From: Cytophagales bacterium
GTDB taxonomy: Bacteria; Pseudomonadota; Gammaproteobacteria; Burkholderiales; Burkholderiaceae_C
NCBI GenBank assembly: GCA_030054145.1
Contig: JASGCK010000002.1
Coordinates: forward strand, 138,031 to 202,030
Direction of reading: 5' to 3'
DNA length: 64,000 bases
Every line of letters starts with the position of its first letter. Within the stretch, counting starts at the first letter, position 1. Of the stretch, positions 1 to 8,991 are shown in pieces. The notes under the pieces are model-generated. The model made no database searches and was not told the origin of the DNA. It was given only the letters and a program-made list of their open reading frames with translations. A program made the position numbers and the translations under genes.

Positions 1-903
1 GACGACCCAAAAGATCCCTATCGCCAATTGCCTGCTTCGTCGTGGTCTATCGACTCTGCTCACAATCCATGCGTCTTTCTTTGGCCCGAGCAAGGCTTTG
101 GCGATATGTTGCAATTTTGTCGCTACATCCCCATCGTTGCTGCCAACGCGTGCAAGGTCTACGTTGCCGTTCATCCTTCGATGCGGCGCTTGTTTGCACA
201 ATCTTTTCCATTGCCCAACGTCACCCTGTTGTCAATGGATGACCCGATCCCTGACTACGATAGTCATAGCTCTTTGATGAGTTTGCCCTTGGTGTGCCAA
301 ACCGATGATGTGCGCAAGATACCCGCGCGTCCTTATCTACAAGCGCCGCCAAATGATGCGGCTCAGTGGAGAGAAAAAATCGCGGCACTCAATTTGCCCG
401 CCACTACACAGCGCGTAGGGATTGCTTGGGCGGGCGGGATGCGTCCACATCATCCAGAAGCCGCACAGATTGACGCACAAAGGTCGATGCCGCTTGAGGT
501 TATGTCTGTACTGAGCAGCGTTCAAGGCATCCAGTTTTTTAACCTTCAAAAGGGTGAGCCAGCCGCCCAAATTCACACATTAAGCAGTGACAAATGGCAA
601 AGTGCGCCTTTGATTGACTGGACATCTGAATTGCACGATTGGGCTGACACTGCCGCTTTGATTGCGAACTTAGATGTTGTCATTAGTGTTGATACCGCCA
701 TCGCCCATCTCGCGGGAGCGCTAGGCAAACCCGTTTGGATTCTGTCTAGATTTGAAGGCTGCTGGCGCTGGTTAGAGAGCCGAGACGATAGCCCTTGGTA
801 TCCAAGCGCTCGCCTGTTTCATCAAACCACAGCAGGCAATTGGCGCGAGGTGATAGAGCGCGTCACCGAGGCCTTAAAAAGTTACTCTAAGCCTAGTTCT
901 TGA
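1..903 (+). CDS. TPR/glycosyltransferase-9-like protein, C-terminal part (5' truncated)
   Basis: The frame is open from the first base, so the gene runs in from outside the window; the TTG at 28 is probably an internal codon, not a start. The visible part resembles the C-terminal half of large TPR proteins that end in a glycosyltransferase-family-9-like domain: a QGFGDMLQFCRYIP segment (family pattern QGxGDxxQFxRY) and, near the end, a VISVDTAIAHLAGALGKPVW segment typical of the nucleotide-sugar binding half of GT9/heptosyltransferase folds. The N-terminal TPR units would lie upstream. Its 3' end overlaps the convergent ntrC stop by 22 bp. Such proteins are usually linked to glycan or flagellin modification, but the acceptor cannot be read from sequence. 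Confidence 0.75.
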   Translation, partial: DDPKDPYRQLPASSWSIDSAHNPCVFLWPEQGFGDMLQFCRYIPIVAANACKVYVAVHPSMRRLFAQSFPLPNVTLLSMDDPIPDYDSHSSLMSLPLVCQTDDVRKIPARPYLQAPPNDAAQWREKIAALNLPATTQRVGIAWAGGMRPHHPEAAQIDAQRSMPLEVMSVLSSVQGIQFFNLQKGEPAAQIHTLSSDKWQSAPLIDWTSELHDWADTAALIANLDVVISVDTAIAHLAGALGKPVWILSRFEGCWRWLESRDDSPWYPSARLFHQTTAGNWREVIERVTEALKSYSKPSS

Positions 904-2411
904 ATTTTGCGCGTCATGGTGTTGCGTCCCATGCCCAGCTTGGTCGCCGCCTCTACCTTGCGACCATCGGTGTATTCCAATGCCGCTTGAATCATTGCGG
1001 TTTCAAACTTGCGACAAAGCGCATCCCACACACCCGGGGTTTTTGCTTTTAGCATTTTTAACGTGAGCGCCTGAACCGCTTGCTCCCACGCGCCATTTGT
1101 CGCAGCAGCAGTGGCCGCATCTGTTGCCGTATCTCTTGCCGCATCTGTTGCCGTATCTCTTGCCGCATCTCTTGCCGTATAGCCGCTTGCGCCTGTTCCC
1201 GCCAACTGCGCCGAGCTTGGAGAGGCGTGTGCAGCAGGTAATGCCAGCACTTCTGGGGGCAAATCTTTGCGCTCAATCAACTGCCCAGGCGCCATCACGG
1301 TCAACCAATGGCAGATGTTCTCTAACTGGCGCACATTGCCAGGGAAAGAAAAACTGCTCAGCAGCTCAACTGCCGAGTCACTCATCCGCTTGGTCTCTAC
1401 GCCCAACTGCTTGGCGCTGACCTGCAAAAAATGTTGCGTCAGCATCGGAATATCGACCACGCGCTCGCGCAGCGGCGGCAACCGCAGCCGAATCACATTT
1501 AAGCGATGAAACAAATCTTCGCGGAATGCGCCGTGCTTAACGCGGCGCTCCAAGTCTTGATGCGTGGCAGCGATGACGCGCACATTGGCCTTAATCGCGC
1601 TATGACCGCCAACGCGGTAAAACTGTCCGTCCGATAGCACACGCAACAAGCGTGTTTGCAACTCTAGCGGCATATCACCAATTTCGTCTAGGAAGAGTGT
1701 GCCGCCTTCCGCTTGCTCAAAATGCCCGCGCCGCGTGGCCTGCGCACCTGTGAACGAGCCTTTCTCGTGACCAAACAGCTCGCTCTCTAGCAAGTCTTTA
1801 GGAATCGCTGCTGCATTAATGGCGACAAATGCGCCGCCACTTCTGGGCGAATGTTTATGCAAAGCGTGCGCGACCAATTCTTTGCCAGTGCCCGACTCGC
1901 CCGTAATCAGCACATTCACGTTACTTTGGCTCAAGCGTCCAATCGCACGGAAAACGTCTTGCATGGCGGGCGCTTGCCCCATCATCTCGGGTGTGGATGA
2001 GACCACGGTACTGGCCTGCGATTCGCGCTCGTTCTCTGTAATCGCACGCTGAATTAACTCAACCGCGCGCGGTACATCAAATGGTTTGGGAAGGTACTCA
2101 AACGCGCCACCTTGAAAAGCCGAAACCGCGCTATCAAGATCAGAGAAAGCCGTCATGATGATGACGGGCAATAGCGGATACTGAACCTTAATTTTGGCAA
2201 GCAGATCCAGCCCAGAGCCGCCTGGCATCCGAATATCGCTCACTAAAACCGAAGGATGGCGCGTCAGATCCACCTCCTGCAACGCTTGCAGCACTTCTTT
2301 AGGATGAACAAAGCTGCGCGTGGGTAGGCGCTCACGCGCCAGTGCTTTTTCAAGCACAAAACGGATGGATGCATCATCATCTAACAACCAAATTTCTTTC
2401 ATATCCATCAC
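882..2411 (-). CDS. ntrC: Nitrogen regulation response regulator NtrC (sigma-54 activator)
   Basis: Response regulator that, when phosphorylated by NtrB, activates sigma-54 promoters under nitrogen limitation. Domains in order: receiver domain (acidic pocket DDD at 11-13, phospho-acceptor Asp59 in SDIRMPG), AAA+ domain with Walker A GESGTGKE and a GSFTGA loop (a variant of the usual GAFTGA that contacts sigma-54), and a C-terminal Fis-type helix-turn-helix ([20 protein letters not shown]). The 509 residues are somewhat longer than usual because the linker before the HTH carries an in-frame repeat rich in T, D, R and A (DNA repeat at 1114-1180). The start could be residue 1, 2 or 4. It lies 41 bp after ntrB in the same orientation, as in other glnA-ntrBC loci. 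Confidence 0.97.
   Translation of the reverse strand: MMDMKEIWLLDDDASIRFVLEKALARERLPTRSFVHPKEVLQALQEVDLTRHPSVLVSDIRMPGGSGLDLLAKIKVQYPLLPVIIMTAFSDLDSAVSAFQGGAFEYLPKPFDVPRAVELIQRAITENERESQASTVVSSTPEMMGQAPAMQDVFRAIGRLSQSNVNVLITGESGTGKELVAHALHKHSPRSGGAFVAINAAAIPKDLLESELFGHEKGSFTGAQATRRGHFEQAEGGTLFLDEIGDMPLELQTRLLRVLSDGQFYRVGGHSAIKANVRVIAATHQDLERRVKHGAFREDLFHRLNVIRLRLPPLRERVVDIPMLTQHFLQVSAKQLGVETKRMSDSAVELLSSFSFPGNVRQLENICHWLTVMAPGQLIERKDLPPEVLALPAAHASPSSAQLAGTGASGYTARDAARDTATDAARDTATDAATAAATNGAWEQAVQALTLKMLKAKTPGVWDALCRKFETAMIQAALEYTDGRKVEAATKLGMGRNTMTRKIQELGLE
1114..1180 (-). repeat. In-frame 24-bp minisatellite in the ntrC linker
   Basis: About 2.8 copies of a 24-bp unit (two perfect copies at 1114-1137 and 1138-1161, then a partial copy), itself built of two similar 12-bp halves. 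It encodes alternating Ala-Arg-Asp-Thr/Ala-Thr-Asp units between the AAA+ domain and the DNA-binding domain of NtrC, a normally variable linker, so length changes in multiples of 12 bp should be tolerated. Confidence 0.85.
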
Positions 2412-2452
2412 TTTCGTTAAACCATACAGCGCCGCCGTTTGTAGCTCTGCGC

Positions 2453-3340
2453 CTAAGCAAGCGAGCCCGCTTGCAACGGAATCACAATCTTGAAGTCGGT
2501 GCGTCCTGGTACGCTGTCACACTCGATCAAACCCGCGTGTTGTTGCACAAAATTTTGCGCCAACGACAGCCCCAGTCCCGAACCACCCGCACGCCCCGTC
2601 ACCAATGGAAAAAAGATGCGATCTTTAATTTCTTCTGGTATGCCAGGCCCGTTATCAATCACATGCAATTGCAGTGCCAGTTTGTGCCTCACCTTACCCA
2701 GTAAGACTTGGCGGGCGATTCTGGTTTTAAACGTCAGTGTTGCTGTGGCATTTTGAATGCGCTCCTCTAACGCCTGCGCGGCGTTATGCGCCACATTTAA
2801 GAGCGCCTGAATCAATTGCTCGCGATCACCTTGAAACTCAGGAATCGATGCATCGTAATCGCGCACAACCGTCAGTCCATGCGGGAACTCAACCAAGATC
2901 AGTTGGCGCACGCGCTCACAAATTTCGTGAATGTTAACGGTGCCCAAAATGTGCGGCTGGCGATGTGGCGCTAAGAGTCGATCAACCAAGCTTTGCAATC
3001 GATCCGCCTCATGAATAATGACCTGCGTGTACTCAATCAAAGACTTATCCGACAAGTCCATTTGCAGCAACTGCGCCGCACCGCGAATACCGCCTAACGG
3101 ATTTTTAATTTCATGCGCCAAATTGCGCAGCAGCTCTTTATTCACTGCATTTTGATCGGCAGCCTTGCCATCGGCAGGCGCAATTTCTAACAGCAGCCAA
3201 TCGCTTTGAATCCGCGCCCGAGGCACGCCCATTAAAGCCTCCAGCGCCCCATTGGCAAAGGCGATGCGGCCACTCTCCTCTGCTACTGCAATTGGCAAAG
3301 CCAGCGTATCGAGATGTGTGAATTTATCGTTTGAGTTCAC
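2453..3340 (-). CDS. ntrB: Nitrogen regulation sensor histidine kinase NtrB
   Basis: Cytosolic histidine kinase/phosphatase that controls NtrC in response to PII. An N-terminal PAS-like region (about 1-60: ALPIAVAEESGRIAFANGAL) is followed by the H box LRNLAHEIKNP with phospho-accepting His76, an N box, and ATP-binding glycine motifs DNGPGIP and GSGLGLSL near residues 235-275. There are no membrane segments, as expected for NtrB. At 295 residues it is slightly shorter than the enterobacterial protein (about 350). The start codon lies inside the end of the DUF4124-type gene (17-bp overlap), suggesting translational coupling, with ntrC following after 41 bp. Confidence 0.95.
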   Translation of the reverse strand: MNSNDKFTHLDTLALPIAVAEESGRIAFANGALEALMGVPRARIQSDWLLLEIAPADGKAADQNAVNKELLRNLAHEIKNPLGGIRGAAQLLQMDLSDKSLIEYTQVIIHEADRLQSLVDRLLAPHRQPHILGTVNIHEICERVRQLILVEFPHGLTVVRDYDASIPEFQGDREQLIQALLNVAHNAAQALEERIQNATATLTFKTRIARQVLLGKVRHKLALQLHVIDNGPGIPEEIKDRIFFPLVTGRAGGSGLGLSLAQNFVQQHAGLIECDSVPGRTDFKIVIPLQAGSLA

Positions 3341-3812
3341 GCTGCAAACTCGCTATATCAGCCTCGGCTCGCGCTATTTGTTGCTGGAGCACTAGCTTGC
3401 GATCCGCATCTTGCGCAGACGCAAGTCCCGCGTACTGCTTACGTAAATCTGCAAGCTGCCTCTCGGTTTTTTTAAGTTCAGATTGAATAATCGCCTTGGA
3501 ATCAGCATCACGCGCTTGTTGCTCGGCCAAGCGCGGGGTGGCGGTAACAGGTGACGGCGACCTGAAGGTATGGTTACTCGCAGCAGCGGCGCGACTTTGC
3601 GTGACAGTAAGAGCGCGTTGGTGCGAAGGAATCGTCACAAGCGCACCGCTATCCAACAATTTGCATTTCTCTTGCTTTGCCCGTGCAGCGTCGTTGGTGT
3701 ACTCCGTTCCGCAGCGATAGACCGCTTCTTGCGCTAAACCAAGACTGTAGTGACCTGGCGCAAGATACATCAGAAAGAAAAAGGCAACCGAAGTTGCCCT
3801 TTTTTGGTTCAT
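3324..3812 (-). CDS. Exported DUF4124-type protein between glnA and ntrB
   Basis: A 162-residue protein with an N-terminal signal peptide (MNQKRATSVAFFFLMYLAPG, cleavage probably near LGLAQ), then a short segment resembling the DUF4124 module (AVYRCGTEYTNDAARAKQEKC with two Cys), then a basic/glutamine-rich C-terminal region from about 115 predicted as coiled coil (KKTERQLADLRKQYAGLASAQDADRKL). It is probably periplasmic. Genes of this kind often sit between glnA and glnL/ntrB in Burkholderiales (general knowledge), but no function is established. The codons of the signal peptide themselves form the glnA terminator hairpin, so the first ATG is only moderately certain; a second ATG lies 14 codons in. 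Confidence 0.75.
   Translation of the reverse strand: MNQKRATSVAFFFLMYLAPGHYSLGLAQEAVYRCGTEYTNDAARAKQEKCKLLDSGALVTIPSHQRALTVTQSRAAAASNHTFRSPSPVTATPRLAEQQARDADSKAIIQSELKKTERQLADLRKQYAGLASAQDADRKLVLQQQIARAEADIASLQRELKR
3776..3805 (-). terminator. Rho-independent terminator after glnA (overlaps next gene)
   Basis: On the minus strand GGCAAC-TTCG-GTTGCC forms a 6-bp stem with a UUCG tetraloop, preceded by an A run and followed by TTTTTCTTT. It starts 29 bp after the glnA stop and lies inside the first codons of the DUF4124-type gene. It should limit read-through from glnA into ntrB-ntrC, like the classic glnA/glnLG attenuating terminator. The plus strand also has a T run, so it may work both ways. 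Confidence 0.8.
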
Positions 3813-3826
3813 GCCTGCAAACCCGC

Positions 3827-5242
3827 TTAGAGTGAGTAGTACATCTCAAACTCAACAGGATGAGGAGCCATACGCATCCGCGTGACTTCACCCATTTTGA
3901 GTTCGATGTAGGCATCCAGCATGCTATCGGTAAACACGCCGCCTTTGGTCAAGAAAGCACGGTCTTTGTCCAAAGCTTCGAGTGCTTGGTCTAGGCTGTG
4001 GCAAACGGTTGGCACTTTTGCATCTTCCTCGGGTGGCAGATGGTACAAGTCTTTGGTTGCCGCTTCGCCTGGATGGATTTTGTTTTCAATGCCATCTAAA
4101 CCAGCCATCATGAGTGCCGCAAAGCACAGGTATGGGTTAGCCAATGGATCTGGGAAACGCGCTTCAATGCGGCGACCTTTTGGATTAGCAACGAACGGAA
4201 TACGAATCGACGCTGAGCGATTACGAGCGCTGTACGCCAATTTCACAGGCGCTTCAAAGCCAGGTACTAAACGCTTGTAGCTATTGGTGCCAGGATTGGT
4301 AATCGCGTTCAGAGCGCGTGCGTGTTTGATGATGCCGCCAATGTAGTACAGCGCGGTCTCAGATAAGCCTGCATAGCCGTCGCCAGCGAATAGGTTTTTG
4401 CCGTCTTTCCAAATAGATTGGTGAACGTGCATACCCGAGCCGTTATCGCCTTGAATAGGTTTTGGCATGAACGTGGCGGTTTTGCCGTAACTATGCGCAA
4501 CGTTTTGCACAACGTACTTGAGAAGAATCGTCCAGTCCGCGCGCTGCACAAGCGTCGAGAACTTCGTCCCAATTTCATTTTGACCTGCGCCAGCCACTTC
4601 ATGGTGAAACACCTCAACCGGAATGCCAAGCGACTCAAGCACTAAAGAGATTTCAGCGCGCAAATCTTGTGTGCTATCAACAGGTGGCACAGGGAAGTAG
4701 CCGCCTTTAACCGTTGGGCGATGTGCTTTATTGCCGCCATCCATTTCTTTGCCCGAGTTCCAAGGTGCTTCGTAATCGTCAATCTTGACGAAAGTGCCGC
4801 TCATATCGGTGTTCCAACGCACATCGTCAAACAAGAAGAATTCTGGTTCTGGACCAAAATAAGCGGTATCACCAATGCCTGTTTCTTTCAGGTAAGCCTC
4901 GGCACGCAAAGCAATCGCACGTGGATCGCGGTCGTAAGCCTTCATGTCGCTTGGCTCGTACACCGTGCAAGACATGAACAATGTTGGTTCGTCAAAGAAC
5001 GGATCGATGTTGGCGGTGTTTGGGTCAGGCATCAAGAGCATATCGGATGCTTCAATACCCTTCCAACCCGCAATCGACGAGCCATCAAAGGCGTGACCCG
5101 ATGTGAACTTATCTTCATCAAAATGCGACACAGGCACAGTCACGTGCTGCTCTTTGCCACGGGTGTCGGTAAAACGGAAATCAACAAACTTCACGTCATT
5201 GTCTTTCACCATCTTCATCACGTCTGCGACGGTCTTTGTCAT
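3827..5242 (-). CDS. glnA: Glutamine synthetase, type I
   Basis: Makes glutamine from glutamate, ammonia and ATP. The 471-residue length is typical of GSI. Visible motifs: the beta-Grasp N-terminus ([21 protein letters not shown]), the [13 protein letters not shown]/metal-binding loop, and the adenylylation-site context [10 protein letters not shown], which marks the GlnE-regulated GSI-beta class. The start chosen is the ATG at 5242, preceded by GGAG at 7 bp; the in-frame upstream start at 5311 would add a non-conserved 23-residue tail and overlap the sigma-54 promoter. It heads the glnA-DUF4124-ntrB-ntrC locus, and the promoter motifs indicate nitrogen control. Confidence 0.98.
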   Translation of the reverse strand: MTKTVADVMKMVKDNDVKFVDFRFTDTRGKEQHVTVPVSHFDEDKFTSGHAFDGSSIAGWKGIEASDMLLMPDPNTANIDPFFDEPTLFMSCTVYEPSDMKAYDRDPRAIALRAEAYLKETGIGDTAYFGPEPEFFLFDDVRWNTDMSGTFVKIDDYEAPWNSGKEMDGGNKAHRPTVKGGYFPVPPVDSTQDLRAEISLVLESLGIPVEVFHHEVAGAGQNEIGTKFSTLVQRADWTILLKYVVQNVAHSYGKTATFMPKPIQGDNGSGMHVHQSIWKDGKNLFAGDGYAGLSETALYYIGGIIKHARALNAITNPGTNSYKRLVPGFEAPVKLAYSARNRSASIRIPFVANPKGRRIEARFPDPLANPYLCFAALMMAGLDGIENKIHPGEAATKDLYHLPPEEDAKVPTVCHSLDQALEALDKDRAFLTKGGVFTDSMLDAYIELKMGEVTRMRMAPHPVEFEMYYSL

Positions 5243-5290
5243 ACTCTTGCTCCAAGTTAAAAATAAAAAATGAGATACATCTGGGACTAA

Positions 5291-5306
5291 TGCAAATTTT
5301 GTGCCA
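5291..5306 (-). promoter_or_regulatory. Sigma-54 promoter of glnA
   Basis: On the minus strand TGGCACAAAATTTGCA matches the -24/-12 consensus TGGCACRNNNNTTGCW at every defined position. Transcription would start about 12 bp further on, near 5280, leaving a leader of about 37 nt before the glnA ATG. Confidence 0.9.
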
Positions 5307-5389
5307 CGCATAGCTCAAGACACCCCCAGCTATCAGTCCGCACAAAAGTTTTGATTCTAGTGAAGTTTTATGGCTCGAAAACGAGTTCA

Positions 5390-5406
5390 TGCACCGAAAC
5401 AGTGCG
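5390..5406 (-). promoter_or_regulatory. Putative NtrC binding site upstream of glnA
   Basis: TGCACC-GAAAC-AGTGCG is close to the NtrC palindrome TGCACC-N5-GGTGCA (two mismatches in the second half). It lies about 85-100 bp upstream of the sigma-54 motif, a normal enhancer distance. The gene product of ntrC is encoded in the same locus. Confidence 0.65.
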
Positions 5407-5423
5407 CGTCATGGTTCTTTTAT

Positions 5424-6272
5424 TCACCTTTTTAGTTCATTCAATACAACCGTGTGTAACGCTCTCAGTCCACTGATTAACGCTGGATAGGCCGCCTTCA
5501 CCAAAGCGGGTTCACCTTTTACACCCAGCTCAATATGTCGCCCATATTTGGGATGATCGACACTGGGCAAGCTAAACACTTTGATGCCAGCGAAATCGCG
5601 TTCAATTTGCTCCATGAGCGGTGTCAAGGTTGCCTCCATAGAGCCTTGCACAATGACGGACTGCTCCGCATAAGCCAACTGATTGAAATAAGCCGAATAA
5701 TGCGTCTCTAAAACCCACTCAATCATCGGCCACGCCATCACGGGAAAGCCTGGAACAAAGTAAACGGCACCAGCACCAGCGCCAACGGCTTTATCGCTTG
5801 CTATGCTAAAGCCAGCAATTTTGTTATACGGATTGGGAATTAAATCGGCGCCCGCAGGAAACATCGCCATGTTCAAGCGATGCTGGTTGTCGCTTCGATT
5901 GGGCTCGTATGGTGTTCCGTTTTCCTTCGCAATATCTCGCATCCGCTCATCAATCAATTCCGCCCCGCGTGGGTGGAGCACCAGATCACGGCCCAATGCT
6001 TTGGCTGCACATTGGCGTGTATGGTCATCGGGCGTTGCCCCGATACCGCCTGTTGAAAACACCACATCACCCGACTCAAACGCCGTTTTAAGCGCAGCCG
6101 TAATGCGCACAGGATCATCGCCCACGTAATTGGCGTAACTAAGTGGAAGGCCACGGCTGGCAAGGATTTCAATCACTTTTTCGAGGTGCTTGTCGGCGCG
6201 TTTACCGCTCAGTATTTCATCACCAATAATGATGAGGCCAAAGCACGGCGGCGGTGTAAGTTGGTTAAGCAT
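5424..6272 (-). CDS. CinA-like competence/damage-inducible protein (molybdopterin-binding fold)
   Basis: Contains the MoaB/Mog-like domain shared by the CinA N-terminus: LIIIGDEILSGKRADKH at the start, STGGIGATPDDHT in the middle and a YFVPGFPVM segment later. It lacks the C-terminal nicotinamide-nucleotide amidase domain of full CinA, so at about 282 residues it is the short form found as a separate gene in many Proteobacteria. Its substrate is uncertain; relatives hydrolyse ADP-ribose or bind pterin-like ligands. I chose the ATG at 6272, which overlaps the stop of the preceding EI24-like gene by 8 bp; an upstream TTG/ATG pair (6314/6311) would add a poorly conserved 13-14 residues. Confidence 0.85.
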   Translation of the reverse strand: MLNQLTPPPCFGLIIIGDEILSGKRADKHLEKVIEILASRGLPLSYANYVGDDPVRITAALKTAFESGDVVFSTGGIGATPDDHTRQCAAKALGRDLVLHPRGAELIDERMRDIAKENGTPYEPNRSDNQHRLNMAMFPAGADLIPNPYNKIAGFSIASDKAVGAGAGAVYFVPGFPVMAWPMIEWVLETHYSAYFNQLAYAEQSVIVQGSMEATLTPLMEQIERDFAGIKVFSLPSVDHPKYGRHIELGVKGEPALVKAAYPALISGLRALHTVVLNELKR

Positions 6273-7137
6273 GAGGAATTTGCGGCATGGATAGATCAAT
6301 GATGTCTGCATCAACAGCGGCAGGGCTACTAGGCATATGCGCCGCGCGGTATTGCTCTAACGCAGCCAAACAATAGTGAATAAACCACAGCGAGGAAAAC
6401 GCAAAAATCAGCGTGTAGAGCCACAGAGCAATCGGCAACAAAACTACAGCGAACACCGCCGCCATTGCCCCTAGAGCCCACATGAGTGACGGCAACGCGC
6501 CCAAGTATCCCGACACAATGCCAATGACAAGCAGCGTGCCGCGATGCTGCCGCATGACAGCGCGGCGCTCATCCGTGCTGGCGTGGCTGGCAAGCGCGTC
6601 AAAGCTCATCACACGGTAAGTCAGCCAGCCCCAAATCAGTGGCGGCACAATCACAATGAGTGGCGGGATAAACCAAAGCGGAATGGAGACCAACATCAGC
6701 ACGATCGCAATCAGCGTTGAGCCCAGCGACCACGCCGCGCTGCGGATAAACGTCCCCCAACCCGCGTCTGCTTTGGCAAGCGTATGAAAGCGGCGCGTAG
6801 CAACGAGTGTGAGTAAGGCGGGTGTCATCATTAAAGCCACCACCCACATCACGAGCAAAACAAATAGAGGCGTTGCTAAAGCAACCACAATCAGCGGTGC
6901 GACGGCAACACGAAAGCCTTGCATCCCAAAGCGAGTGAACCAATCAAGTAGCGTGCTAAAAAAACCTGAGTCCGCCAACCACAAGCGGGTTGCCTCAACC
7001 GCATCACTCCAAAAAAAGTAACCCAGCGCAGCACCGCCCGCCGTCAACAAAAGCAGCGGTAAGAGTGAGAGCAACATCACCCGTGGATACAGGCAATACA
7101 TCACGGCACGCCAAAAAGAATCGAGCAACAATTTCAT
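6265..7137 (-). CDS. EI24/CysZ-like multipass membrane protein
   Basis: A 290-residue inner-membrane protein with about five to six strongly hydrophobic segments (around 18-45, 70-105, 130-170, 205-245). The layout, with an N-terminal SFWRAVMYCLYPRVMLLSLLPLLLL-type segment and long paired helices, matches the EI24 domain family (formerly DUF540), which includes the sulfate permease CysZ. No sulfur genes adjoin it, so a sulfate role cannot be claimed. It lies 2 bp after the DMT transporter gene and overlaps the CinA-like gene, so it is part of a compact leftward operon. Confidence 0.75.
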   Translation of the reverse strand: MKLLLDSFWRAVMYCLYPRVMLLSLLPLLLLTAGGAALGYFFWSDAVEATRLWLADSGFFSTLLDWFTRFGMQGFRVAVAPLIVVALATPLFVLLVMWVVALMMTPALLTLVATRRFHTLAKADAGWGTFIRSAAWSLGSTLIAIVLMLVSIPLWFIPPLIVIVPPLIWGWLTYRVMSFDALASHASTDERRAVMRQHRGTLLVIGIVSGYLGALPSLMWALGAMAAVFAVVLLPIALWLYTLIFAFSSLWFIHYCLAALEQYRAAHMPSSPAAVDADIIDLSMPQIPHA

Positions 7138-7139
7138 AA

Positions 7140-8063
7140 TTAATTATCCAAAATGACTCGCACATCCATCTGCCGCTGACGCGCGGCAACCCAAGTTCCT
7201 AGCACGCCGCTTGTGGCAATAATGACCATGCCAATGATTGCCCACACGTCTAGTTGATGCGCAAAAACCAACCAACCACCAAGCACCGCAAAAGGAATTT
7301 GAACATACAAATACGGTGTGAGCGTTGCGACGGGCGCTCTGGCATATCCCAGAATCAGCAACCCGTGTCCTAGCGTTGCAAAAACTCCAATCAAAATGAG
7401 CCAGCCAACCTTGTCCCAAGCGCCCAGCATCGCATTCAGCCACGCCTGCGTACCGCTTTGAATGACAAACGGCAATGCCAACGTCGCAAAGACAAAACCG
7501 ATTAAACCCGTGTACCAATGCGTGGTTGCAGCGTCATCAATTTTTGCCAATTGATAGGTCAATAACTGATAACCCGCACTCATGAAGACCAGCAAAAATG
7601 GTAGAAGCGAACCCCAAGTAAATGCAGCATTCCCTGGTCTTATCACCACCAGCGCGCCAACGAAACCCGTCAACACAAAAAGCCAACGCAGGGGCGACAC
7701 TTTCTCCTTCATCCCAAAAGCAGCGATCACGGTCATGAGTAACGGGGTCAGCATCATGATCGCGGTAAAGTCAGCAACCGGAATCAGTTTCAAACTAAAA
7801 AATGCCATCACGCTCGACAAGGTCAGCAAAATGCCTCGATAGATCTGCAATGGCACGGCCTGAGACTTCAAAAAAATAGAACCACGCTGACGTTGAAGCC
7901 AAATGCCCGTCGTCAAAATTTGAAAGCCAAAGCGAAACCACATGACCAGCGCAAACGACACCGCGCCGCTAACAAATTTGGTCGCCGTATCTAAAGTCGC
8001 AAACGATGCGGTCGCAAAAACCACATAGGCAATGCCCCAAAGTGCTTGCCGATCAAGTGGCAT
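7140..8063 (-). CDS. DMT superfamily (EamA) transporter
   Basis: About 307 residues with ten predicted transmembrane segments in two EamA repeats (first about 10-140, second about 155-295), the usual form for RhaT/EamA metabolite exporters. Recognisable pieces are GIAYVVFATASFATLDTATK at the N-terminus and LTPYLYVQIPFAVLGGWLVF in the second half. The start at 8063 overlaps the stop of the fatty acid hydroxylase gene as TGATG; an upstream start at 8108 would lie inside that gene. Substrate unknown. Confidence 0.85.
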   Translation of the reverse strand: MPLDRQALWGIAYVVFATASFATLDTATKFVSGAVSFALVMWFRFGFQILTTGIWLQRQRGSIFLKSQAVPLQIYRGILLTLSSVMAFFSLKLIPVADFTAIMMLTPLLMTVIAAFGMKEKVSPLRWLFVLTGFVGALVVIRPGNAAFTWGSLLPFLLVFMSAGYQLLTYQLAKIDDAATTHWYTGLIGFVFATLALPFVIQSGTQAWLNAMLGAWDKVGWLILIGVFATLGHGLLILGYARAPVATLTPYLYVQIPFAVLGGWLVFAHQLDVWAIIGMVIIATSGVLGTWVAARQRQMDVRVILDN

Positions 8064-8986
8064 CAGGTTCGCACCAATCGCTTGAACCCCAGCCACTGCT
8101 GCGCCCAAAAGCCGCGTCCATAGTCAGTGCTATCAACACCCAAAGCATCAATGCCCGTTGGCTCGTAGCGATCATCAAAATTGGCCGTCCCAAACAGCAC
8201 ATCCCAAACGGGAAGAAGCACGCCAAAGTTATGACCAAAGCCGTACTCAATGCTGTGATGCAAACGGTGAAACCGCGGGCTGACCCAGAGCCGCTCGCCC
8301 ACCCGCCCAAACGAGAGTCGTAAATTGGCGTGTTGCAGACTCTCGGACAACTGCGTCAACACCACGATCAAGATGAACTGACTTGGACTCACGCCAATTA
8401 AAAAAGCGATGCAAACCAAGAGCAAGTCGCGAATCAGGTCATCCAATAAATGATTGCGGTTATCACTCCAGCACGTCATCTGGCGCTGCGCATGATGCAG
8501 GCTATGCAATGCCCACCAAGCAGGAAAACCATGCTGGGCGCGGTGAATCCAATAGTCTAAAAAGTCAAATACAACGAGATAAAGGAGCAAGCTCACCACC
8601 GCGTTATCTGTGACGCTGGGCCACAGTTGATCAAGCTGAAAGGTGCCAAGACTTATGATGCCAAAACTGCCTGATCGCAACATCCCAAAAGCCTCGTCCA
8701 GCAAGGGTTCTAGCGACAAAAACATGAACAGGCGAAACAATCCTAAACGATGAATGAAGGTGTACAGCATATCCACCCGAATCGTGGCCGGGTCAGTCAC
8801 GGCCTCTACGGGTCGCCAGCGCTGCAGCGGCACCAAAATGCAAGCGATGAGCACAAGCTCTATACAGCCCCACATCAGCCATATGGTCGCTCGGTAACCA
8901 TCTTCTATGTAACGCCCCATATCCAACGCCAGCAGGGCGGGCTGGATCACATTTTCAAAAATAATTTGCTGCACGTCTATCGTCAT
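8063..8986 (-). CDS. Sterol desaturase/fatty acid hydroxylase family membrane protein
   Basis: Integral membrane di-iron enzyme of the fatty acid hydroxylase superfamily. The histidine clusters that bind the two irons are present: HRAQH, HSLHH and, further on, HRLHHS, plus a single His between them (SLQHANLRL). Several hydrophobic segments flank the first cluster. The start chosen (ATG, 8986) gives about 307 residues and lies just after the polysaccharide deacetylase stop; the longer frame to 9088 adds a tail that reads over that gene. Likely hydroxylates or desaturates a lipid; the substrate is unknown. Confidence 0.85.
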   Translation of the reverse strand: MTIDVQQIIFENVIQPALLALDMGRYIEDGYRATIWLMWGCIELVLIACILVPLQRWRPVEAVTDPATIRVDMLYTFIHRLGLFRLFMFLSLEPLLDEAFGMLRSGSFGIISLGTFQLDQLWPSVTDNAVVSLLLYLVVFDFLDYWIHRAQHGFPAWWALHSLHHAQRQMTCWSDNRNHLLDDLIRDLLLVCIAFLIGVSPSQFILIVVLTQLSESLQHANLRLSFGRVGERLWVSPRFHRLHHSIEYGFGHNFGVLLPVWDVLFGTANFDDRYEPTGIDALGVDSTDYGRGFWAQQWLGFKRLVRT

Positions 8987-8991
8987 GATCG

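Noticed and set aside
4667-5260. Plus-strand open frame of 197 codons within glnA
   Set aside because: Antisense shadow of a highly conserved gene, without family motifs or ribosome binding site.
5243-5311. Upstream in-frame start for glnA giving 494 residues
   Set aside because: It would cover the sigma-54 promoter and add a non-conserved tail; the ATG at 5242 has a good ribosome binding site and family-typical length.
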